From an uncultured Bacteroidales bacterium (GTDB taxonomy: Bacteria > Bacteroidota > Bacteroidia > Bacteroidales > Porphyromonadaceae): a stretch of 27,660 nt of DNA. How positions within the stretch are numbered: position 1 is the first letter of the stretch; each line of letters opens with the position of its first letter. Positions 15,777-21,843 of the stretch are shown in pieces. The stretch is from contig CABTZX010000022.1 of the NCBI GenBank assembly GCA_902489445.1, positions 1 through 27,660 of the forward strand, given 5' to 3'. The notes beneath the pieces were generated by a model that was not told the origin of the DNA, did no database searches, and saw nothing but the letters and a program-made list of their open reading frames with translations. The position numbers were made by a program, and so were the translations under genes.

Positions 15777-16855
15777 AGAAGCATAATTTCTATGCAGGAC
15801 CCTCAATCTTGAACAGAGGGGTTATTGAGAACACAGCTAATGCCGTTCTCGACTTTGCCGGTACGGGTCTTTCCGTATTGGAGGTTTCACACCGTGGCAA
15901 GGAGTTTGATGCCGTAATGACGGAAGCTCAGCAGCTTTTCAAAGAACTGCTTGATGTGCCCGAAGGATACGAAGTATTGTTCCTTGGTGGCGGTGCCAGC
16001 CTTCAGTTCTATATGATCCCCTTGAACCTGTTGAAGAAGAAAGCCGCTTACCTCAATACCGGTACGTGGGCAACTAACGCCATCAAGCAGGCAGGATATG
16101 TGGATAAAGTGTTCGGTACCAAGACGGAAGTACTTGCTTCAAGCGAAGACAAGAACTTTACCTACGTTCCGAAGAACTTTACCATCCCCGAAGACGTGGA
16201 CTACTTCCACTATACGAGCAACAATACTATCTACGGAACGGAAATCCGCAAGGACTTTGATTGCAAAACTCGCTTGGTTTGCGATATGTCCAGCGATATT
16301 TTCTCCCGTCCGATAGATGTTTCCAAGTACGATGCTATCTATGGTGGAGCACAAAAGAACTTGGCTCCTGCCGGGGTTACCTTCGTAATTGTACGTAAAG
16401 ATGCACTGGGTCAGGTAGATCGTCCGTTACCCACGATGCTGGATTACAATACGCATATCAAGAAGGGCTCCATGTTCAATACACCTCCTGTATTGCCTAT
16501 CTACACGGCTCTCCAGACCTTGAAATGGTACAAGCAGTTGGGTGGCGTAAAGGTATTGGAAAAGCGCAACCTCGAAAAGGCAGAAACGCTTTATTCCGAA
16601 ATTGATCGCAACAAACTGTTCCGTGGAACCGTAGCTGAAGAAGACCGCTCCATTATGAACGTTTGCTTCGTAATGAAGGACGAATACAAGGAATTGGAAC
16701 CGGAATTCGCAACGTTCGCAGCAGAACGCGGTATGATCGGTATTAAGGGACACCGCTCGGTAGGCGGCTTCCGCGCAAGCCTTTACAACGCATTGGAATT
16801 GGAAGATGTGAAGGCTTTGGTTGCTACTATGCAGGAATTCGAAAAGAAACACTAA
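15773..16855 (+). CDS. serC: Phosphoserine aminotransferase SerC
   Basis: PLP-dependent class V aminotransferase that turns 3-phosphohydroxypyruvate and glutamate into phosphoserine; it also serves the pyridoxal phosphate pathway in many bacteria. The 360-residue product begins with NFYAGPS, carries GGGASLQF at 72-79 for phosphate and cofactor binding, HYTSNNTIYGTEI at 146-158, and the PLP lysine K195 in YGGAQKNLAPAG. The C-terminal GIKGHRSVGGFRASLYNA is typical. Length equals the family norm. It is preceded by a good promoter and followed by serA after 73 bases containing a stable hairpin, so the two form one phosphoserine-synthesis unit in which SerA makes the SerC substrate. Confidence 0.97.
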   Translation: MKKHNFYAGPSILNRGVIENTANAVLDFAGTGLSVLEVSHRGKEFDAVMTEAQQLFKELLDVPEGYEVLFLGGGASLQFYMIPLNLLKKKAAYLNTGTWATNAIKQAGYVDKVFGTKTEVLASSEDKNFTYVPKNFTIPEDVDYFHYTSNNTIYGTEIRKDFDCKTRLVCDMSSDIFSRPIDVSKYDAIYGGAQKNLAPAGVTFVIVRKDALGQVDRPLPTMLDYNTHIKKGSMFNTPPVLPIYTALQTLKWYKQLGGVKVLEKRNLEKAETLYSEIDRNKLFRGTVAEEDRSIMNVCFVMKDEYKELEPEFATFAAERGMIGIKGHRSVGGFRASLYNALELEDVKALVATMQEFEKKH

Positions 16856-16869
16856 TCAATAAGAATCAG

Positions 16870-16910
16870 GACGCGGCGAAAGAGGCAGAAAGTGCGCTCT
16901 CCGTCGCGTC
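16870..16910 (+). other. Hairpin between serC and serA
   Basis: GACGCG (16870-16875) pairs with CGCGTC (16905-16910), the stem continues with three more pairs (one G-T), then an AA/C internal loop and AGAG (16881-16884) with CTCT (16897-16900), closing a 12-base loop. No T-run follows, so it is more likely an RNA stability, processing or pausing element than a terminator. It starts 15 bases after the serC stop. Confidence 0.6.
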
Positions 16911-16928
16911 TCGTAATATAAAAAAGAT

Positions 16929-17852
16929 ATGAGCAAAGTACTGATTGCCACTGAAAAACCGTTTGCTCCCGCAGCGGTTAAAGGCATAAAAGAAATATTG
17001 GAAAAGGAAGGCTTCACGGTAGCTCTTTTGGAAAAGTATACCGAAAAGAAGCAACTTTTGGAAGCTGTTGCTGATGCGGAAGCAATCATCATCCGTAGCG
17101 ACAAAATAGATAAGGAAGTATTCGATGCTGCCAAGCAGCTGAAGATTGTGGTTCGCGCCGGTGCCGGCTACGATAATGTGGATCTGGACGAAGCTACCAA
17201 GCACAATGTTTGTGTAATGAATACGCCGGGTCAGAACTCTAACGCCGTAGCAGAATTGGTTATGGGTATGCTGGTTTATATGAACCGTGTACGCTTCAGC
17301 GGTAAGAGCGGTAAGGAACTGAAGGGTAAAACGCTCGGAATCGTTGCCTTCGGTAATGTGGGACAAAACGTAGCACGCATCGCTAAAGGCTTCGGAATGG
17401 AAATAAGTGCTTATGATGCTTTCCCCAACAAGGCTAAATTCGAAGAATACGGCGTTAAGTATGTTGCTTGCGAAAAGGAACTTTTTGCTAACAATCAGAT
17501 CATTTCGCTGCACGCTCCCGCTACGCCCGAAACGATTAAGTCGATCAATTACGACCTTGTAATGTCAATGCCGAAGAACGGTATTATCGTGAACAGCGCT
17601 CGTAAGGAAATTATCGACGAAGAAGGTTTGCTCCGCGCTATGAAAGAACGCGAAGATCTTACCTATATCACCGACATTATGCCCACAAATAACGACGAAA
17701 TGGCGGCCGCTCTTGGAGATCGTTATTTCTCAACTCCCAAGAAAATGGGTGCACAAACAGGCGAAGCTAACGCTAATGCCGGTCTTGCTGCCGCACGACA
17801 AATTGTCGGTTTCCTGAAAAACGGTGAAGAACGCTTCAGAGTAAATAAGTAA
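16929..17852 (+). CDS. serA: D-3-phosphoglycerate dehydrogenase, short type without ACT domain
   Basis: NAD-dependent oxidation of 3-phosphoglycerate to 3-phosphohydroxypyruvate, first step of serine synthesis. The 307-residue protein has the D-2-hydroxyacid dehydrogenase layout: RAGAGYDNVDL at 76-86, NTPGQNSNAVAEL at 98-110, a Rossmann loop GIVAFGNVG at 137-145 (alanine at the first glycine of GxGxxG) and VNSARKEIIDEEGLL at 221-235 with substrate Arg R225. The usual catalytic His in TPHxG is replaced by Lys (K271 in STPKKMGAQ), and the partner Glu is not evident. A short, ACT-less, lysine-type PGDH is known from Entamoeba histolytica and Bacteroidota, so this is a subfamily feature, not a defect. 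No serine feedback domain is present. Confidence 0.92.
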   Translation: MSKVLIATEKPFAPAAVKGIKEILEKEGFTVALLEKYTEKKQLLEAVADAEAIIIRSDKIDKEVFDAAKQLKIVVRAGAGYDNVDLDEATKHNVCVMNTPGQNSNAVAELVMGMLVYMNRVRFSGKSGKELKGKTLGIVAFGNVGQNVARIAKGFGMEISAYDAFPNKAKFEEYGVKYVACEKELFANNQIISLHAPATPETIKSINYDLVMSMPKNGIIVNSARKEIIDEEGLLRAMKEREDLTYITDIMPTNNDEMAAALGDRYFSTPKKMGAQTGEANANAGLAAARQIVGFLKNGEERFRVNK

Positions 17853-17862
17853 AACTATGCAT

Positions 17863-17897
17863 GGGCACAGAGAAATCCTTTGTGCCCTTGCTTTTTT
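17863..17897 (+). terminator. Terminator/attenuator between serA and the DUF1015 gene
   Basis: GGGCACA (17863-17869) pairs with TGTGCCC (17881-17887); after TTGC comes a run of six T at 17892-17897. It looks like a Rho-independent terminator for serC-serA, but it ends only 12 bases before the DUF1015 ATG, and no promoter is visible in the gap, so read-through or attenuation is likely. Confidence 0.75.
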
Positions 17898-17909
17898 GTG
17901 ACGATACCT

Positions 17910-19157
17910 ATGGCAAGAATAAAACCATTTAAGGGGTTAAGACCGCCCAAAGAATTAGTAGAAAAGGTCACCAGTCGCCCTTATGACGTATTGTCGAGCG
18001 AAGAAGCTCGCGAAGAGGCTAAGGGCAACGAAATGTCGCTCTATCATATCATTAAGCCGGAAATAGATTTTCCCGAAGGAACGGACGAACATGATCCGCG
18101 TGTTTATGGTAAAGCTGCGGAAAACTTCGCTAAATTCCAGGAAAAGGGATGGTTGGTTCCCGATGAAAAGGAACTGTATTACATCTATGCTCAAACGATG
18201 AACGGCAAAACGCAATACGGGTTGGTCGTTGCCGCTTGGGTTGAGGATTATATGCAGGGTCGCATCAAAAAGCACGAACTAACGCGTCGGGATAAGGAAG
18301 AGGATCGTATGAAGCACGTTCGCGTTAATAATGCTAACGTGGAACCGGTATTCTTTGCTTATCAGGACAACAAAGAGTTGGACGAAATCATCGCCCGCTA
18401 TACCCAAAAGGCACCGATCTATGACTTTGTTGCTCAGCCGGATGGTTTCGGACACAAGTTCTGGGTTGTGGACAAGGATGACGATATCAAGCGCATTACC
18501 GAGATTTTCGCAGGTTTCGATGCAATGTACATTGCCGACGGACACCACCGCAGCGCAGCCGCAGCCTTGGTTGGAGCCGAAAAAGCCAAGAATAACCCCA
18601 ATCACAAGGGTGATGAGGAGTACAACTACTTTATGGCTGTTTGCTTCCCCGCAAACCAATTGACCATCATCGATTACAATCGTGTGGTAAAGGATCTCAA
18701 CGGCCTGACAGAAGAGCAATTCCTCAAAAAGTTGGAAGAACACTTTGTGGTCGAAAACAAGGGGAAAAACGAATACAGACCCAACAAGTTGCATAACTTC
18801 TCGCTCTATTTGGGTGGCAACTGGTATTCGCTCACGGCTAAGCCCGGCACCTACGACGATAACGATCCTATTGGTCAGTTAGACGTTACCATTTCCAGCG
18901 ATCTGATTCTGCGTGATATCCTCGGAATTACCGATTTGCGTAGCGATAAGCGCATCGACTTTGTAGGAGGTATCCGTGGTTTGGGTGAGCTGAAGAAGCG
19001 TGTGGATAGTGGCGAAATGAAGGTCGCTTTGGCGCTGCATCCCGTAACGATGAAGCAATTGATGAACATTGCCGATACGGGTAACATTATGCCTCCGAAG
19101 ACTACCTGGTTCGAACCGAAGCTCCGCAGCGGTTTGGTTATCCACAAGTTGGATTAA
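17910..19157 (+). CDS. DUF1015 family protein, possible serine/phosphoserine enzyme
   Basis: The 415-residue product matches the DUF1015 family: RPYDVLSSEEAR at 23-34, then KKHELTRRDKEEDR at 120-133, NANVEPVFFAY at 141-151, and ADGHHRSAAAA at 209-219. The DGHHRxxA motif resembles the ATP-binding motif of the ParB/sulfiredoxin-like fold, which also contains free-serine kinases (SerK, SbnI). Together with the serC-serA neighbourhood this suggests a role in serine or phosphoserine metabolism; I have only an uncertain memory of a DUF1015 member being assigned serine kinase activity, so this is a hypothesis. The ATG at 17910 is chosen: an in-frame TTG at 17880 lies inside the terminator stem. No signal peptide or membrane segment is seen. 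Confidence 0.85.
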   Translation: MARIKPFKGLRPPKELVEKVTSRPYDVLSSEEAREEAKGNEMSLYHIIKPEIDFPEGTDEHDPRVYGKAAENFAKFQEKGWLVPDEKELYYIYAQTMNGKTQYGLVVAAWVEDYMQGRIKKHELTRRDKEEDRMKHVRVNNANVEPVFFAYQDNKELDEIIARYTQKAPIYDFVAQPDGFGHKFWVVDKDDDIKRITEIFAGFDAMYIADGHHRSAAAALVGAEKAKNNPNHKGDEEYNYFMAVCFPANQLTIIDYNRVVKDLNGLTEEQFLKKLEEHFVVENKGKNEYRPNKLHNFSLYLGGNWYSLTAKPGTYDDNDPIGQLDVTISSDLILRDILGITDLRSDKRIDFVGGIRGLGELKKRVDSGEMKVALALHPVTMKQLMNIADTGNIMPPKTTWFEPKLRSGLVIHKLD

Positions 19158-19185
19158 CCTCATCGGACCCCTTTACGCAACGAAT

Positions 19186-19295
19186 CCGAAAGGTATATAT
19201 CTTTCCATTGAAATGTATATACCTTCCGATTGAGATGTATATACCTTTTGATTGAAATGTATATACCTTTCGTTGGATGGGAATAAATCGTTTGG
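19186..19295. repeat. AT-rich 22-bp periodic repeat array (TATATACCTTT type)
   Basis: Four units with GTATATAYCTT begin at 19193, 19215, 19237 and 19259, exactly 22 bases apart; each carries an (A/T)TTGA(A/G)ATG stretch before the next core. A fifth, degenerate unit with ATAAATCGTTTGG (19283-19295) resembles the first type in the array at 15368. The array lies between the DUF1015 stop and a terminator-like hairpin. Confidence 0.8.
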
Positions 19296-19346
19296 TTTGA
19301 CGTATCCGATACGTTTCTAAAGGGCTCTGATAAAGTATTTATACAG

Positions 19347-19390
19347 AATGGGCAACGCGAATTATTTTCGCGCTGCCCGTTCCTCGTTTT
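19347..19390 (+). terminator. Terminator after the DUF1015 gene
   Basis: GGGCA (19350-19354) pairs with TGCCC (19374-19378) and CGCGAA (19356-19361) with TTCGCG (19367-19372), with one A/C mismatch and a 5-base loop; three weak pairs extend the base. A short T stretch (CGTTTT) follows. It separates the serine cluster from fbp. Confidence 0.65.
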
Positions 19391-19417
19391 AACTTGGTGA
19401 AAAGGTATTCGTTTACG

Positions 19418-19447
19418 TTGCTTATTGCGTAATAATGAGTACCTTTG
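19418..19447 (+). promoter_or_regulatory. fbp promoter
   Basis: TTG at 19418-19420, a 19-base spacer and TACCTTTG at 19440-19447 match the Bacteroidota promoter consensus. Transcription should begin near 19453, giving a leader of about 30 bases to the ATG at 19485. Confidence 0.75.
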
Positions 19448-19484
19448 ACAGAGATTAATGTAGTTGCCCAAGAAAAAGATACCT

Positions 19485-21527
19485 ATGGATAGTACTTCGA
19501 ACATAACGGCTGATTTGATCCGAAAGGATCTTCGGTACCTAGAGTTGCTTTCGCAAAGCTTTCCGACGCAGGCTGCCGCCTCAACGGAGATTATCAATTT
19601 AGAGGCTATTCTGAGCCTACCCAAAGGGACGGAACACTTTTTGGCGGACGTACATGGGGAGCACGAAGCTTTTGATCACGTGCTGAAGAACGCGTCCGGT
19701 AGTGTGCTCCGCAAAATAAACGAGCTTTTTGGCAGCTCTATGTTGGAGCAGGAAAGAGCAGAGTTTGCCACGCTTATTTATTATCCGCGTGAAAAGCTCG
19801 AATTGCTCCATAAGCGTTTGGGCAAAGAGATGAGCGATTGGTACAAAGTGACGCTCAATCGCTTGGTACGTCTTTGTCGCAAAGCGGGCGAAAAGTATAC
19901 CCGCTCGAAGGTGCGAAAGTCGCTCCCAAAGGAGTATAGCTACATATTGGAGGAACTTTTGCACGAAAAGGGCGAAGCCTCCAGCAAATCGGCATATATA
20001 GCCAGCATATTCGAAACCATCATTTCCACCGGCAAAGCCGATGAATTTATCGTTGCTTTGTGCGAAACCATTAAGAGGTTAGTGGTGGATCGCCTGCATA
20101 TTGTAGGGGATGTTTACGACCGTGGCCCCGGCGCGCAGTTCATTATGGAAACTGTATCCCAATACCATGATGTGGATATACAGTGGGGGAATCACGATAT
20201 ACTGTGGATGGGGGCCGCTTCCGGCAACGAAGCTTGTATGGCTTGCGTTATCCGCATCGCTTTGCGGTATGCGAATTTGGATACCATCGAGGACGGATAC
20301 GGCATCAATATGCTCCCATTGGCGCGTTTCGCTATGGAAGCCTATGCAGGTGACCCCTGCAGCGAGTTCCAGCCTAAGTTGGGGGATAACGACGTGATCT
20401 ACGACGATAAGAGCGTCTACCTGATCAGTCAGATGCATAAGGCTATCTCTATCATCCAGTTTAAGCTTGAAGCTCAGCTCATTGCGGCGCATCCCGAATA
20501 TGGAATGGAAGCACGCAATTTGCTCCATAAGATTGATTTCGAAAAAGGAACTTTGGATCTGACGGAAACGGCTCCCAATGGTGGCTATGGGCATCATCCA
20601 ATGCTGGATATGAACTTCCCGACGGTTGATCCCAAAGATCCGTATAAACTGACTGAGAGTGAGCGGGTTGTTGTTGCTAAACTGAGGGAATCTTTTAAAC
20701 GTAGCGATAAGCTTCGCGAGCATATCAGCACTATGTATCGCTTGGGCAGTCTCTACTTGGTTTGTAACGGCAATTTGCTGTTCCATGCCTCAATGCCGCT
20801 GGATGAAAATGGCAATCTAAAGGAAATAACCCTAGGACGTAGTAAATTCAAAGGAAAAGCGCTGTACGATAAACTAGATACTATTATACGTAATGCCTAC
20901 TATGCACCGCGCGGATCTGCCGAAAAGCGCCGTGCTTCTGACTTTATGTGGTACTTATGGTGCGGTCCCGACTCTCCACTTTTCGATAAGTCAGCAATGA
21001 CTACTTTCGAACGCTATTTCATAAAGGATAGTGCTACCCACAAGGAAGAAAAGGGATTTTACTACAAATACCGCAACAAAAGGGAAACGGTAGATATGAT
21101 TCTTGAGGATTTCGGTCTAACCGGAGATGATTGTCATATTGTAAACGGCCATGTACCCGTAAAGGCTGTTAAGGGAGAAAAACCCGTAATGGCAGAGGGA
21201 AGACTATTAGTAATAGATGGAGGATTTAGCCGTGCCTATCAGCCCAGTACGGGTATCGCCGGCTATACGCTCATATTTAACTCGCAAGGACTACATCTTG
21301 TACAGCATGAGCCCTTTACATCTAAAAAACGTGCAATTGAGAACTTGGACGATATACAAAGTGTAACGGTAGTGACCGAATCAACCTCGCATCGTATTTT
21401 GGTGGCTGATACCGATATAGGAAAGGAGCTCCGTAAGCAAGTTGAAAACTTACAGAAACTCCTTGCTGCCTACAAAATGGGTTTGATCAAGGAGAAGAAG
21501 TTCTCTCCCAAAAGCGATAATAAGTAG
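19485..21527 (+). CDS. fbp: Fructose-1,6-bisphosphatase, class III
   Basis: Hydrolyses fructose 1,6-bisphosphate to fructose 6-phosphate in gluconeogenesis. The 680-residue protein belongs to the large class III (Firmicutes/Bacteroidota) type with a metallophosphatase-like core: ADVHGEHEAF at 54-63, VGDVYDRGPG at 207-216, and WGNHDILWMGA at 234-244, the aspartates, histidines and asparagine being the expected metal ligands and acid. NGHVPVKAVKGEKP and DGGFSRAY further on are also typical. An in-frame TTG at 19464 would add seven residues; I prefer the ATG at 19485, which is the right distance from the promoter. It stands alone between a terminator and a 316-base gap, and is apparently its own transcription unit. 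Confidence 0.96.
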   Translation: MDSTSNITADLIRKDLRYLELLSQSFPTQAAASTEIINLEAILSLPKGTEHFLADVHGEHEAFDHVLKNASGSVLRKINELFGSSMLEQERAEFATLIYYPREKLELLHKRLGKEMSDWYKVTLNRLVRLCRKAGEKYTRSKVRKSLPKEYSYILEELLHEKGEASSKSAYIASIFETIISTGKADEFIVALCETIKRLVVDRLHIVGDVYDRGPGAQFIMETVSQYHDVDIQWGNHDILWMGAASGNEACMACVIRIALRYANLDTIEDGYGINMLPLARFAMEAYAGDPCSEFQPKLGDNDVIYDDKSVYLISQMHKAISIIQFKLEAQLIAAHPEYGMEARNLLHKIDFEKGTLDLTETAPNGGYGHHPMLDMNFPTVDPKDPYKLTESERVVVAKLRESFKRSDKLREHISTMYRLGSLYLVCNGNLLFHASMPLDENGNLKEITLGRSKFKGKALYDKLDTIIRNAYYAPRGSAEKRRASDFMWYLWCGPDSPLFDKSAMTTFERYFIKDSATHKEEKGFYYKYRNKRETVDMILEDFGLTGDDCHIVNGHVPVKAVKGEKPVMAEGRLLVIDGGFSRAYQPSTGIAGYTLIFNSQGLHLVQHEPFTSKKRAIENLDDIQSVTVVTESTSHRILVADTDIGKELRKQVENLQKLLAAYKMGLIKEKKFSPKSDNK

Positions 21528-21843
21528 AGAGGCCACTACAATGCTCCAAAGGGAGAACATCGTGAACATTTTTGTGTGTTCCACTGTTGTATATAGTCTC
21601 CAATGAAATTATGTTTGGAGCGAAGTATAGCAGAAAGAAACTGAAGATATGGAAACGTTAGGGACCGGTACTGTTATAGGATGCCCCTCTTGTGTGGGCA
21701 GAAAAGTGATAAATAGAATAGGAGAACATAATGTTCTTCGTTTACCGGTTTGTGGAAATTATAATGTTTTCAGTCATCATATCAGAGACTTATGTATCTT
21801 TCGGGGAGTAAACAGCGTTAGTAAGTAGCAACGATTACCAAGT
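21528..21843. other. Gap between fbp and the penicillin-binding protein gene
   Basis: No firm gene. It contains two copies of GGAGAACAT (about 21552 and 21721), a near palindrome GAACA-taa-TGTTC at 21724-21736, a small CTCCA/TGGAG hairpin near 21600, a GCCC/GGGC hairpin near 21682 and a weak -7-like TATCTTTC at 21795-21802. There is no T-rich terminator for fbp. A 59-codon frame is listed separately. Confidence 0.5.
21649..21828 (+). CDS. Possible small ORF, 59 residues
   Basis: ATG at 21649 to TAG at 21826-21828. The predicted peptide has a CPSC motif (residues 12-15) and further cysteines near 35 and 48, but no family I recognise. It ends 15 bases before the penicillin-binding protein start. 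It is covered by the near palindrome and may be chance; only the lack of a stop over 59 codons in fairly AT-rich DNA supports it. Confidence 0.2.
   Translation: METLGTGTVIGCPSCVGRKVINRIGEHNVLRLPVCGNYNVFSHHIRDLCIFRGVNSVSK

Noticed and set aside
17880..17909. TTG start for the DUF1015 gene
   Set aside because: It lies inside the terminator stem and adds ten residues encoded by terminator sequence; the ATG at 17910 starts the family-typical MARIKPFKG.
19464..19484. TTG start for fbp
   Set aside because: It is only about 10 bases from the predicted transcription start; the ATG at 19485 is better placed.
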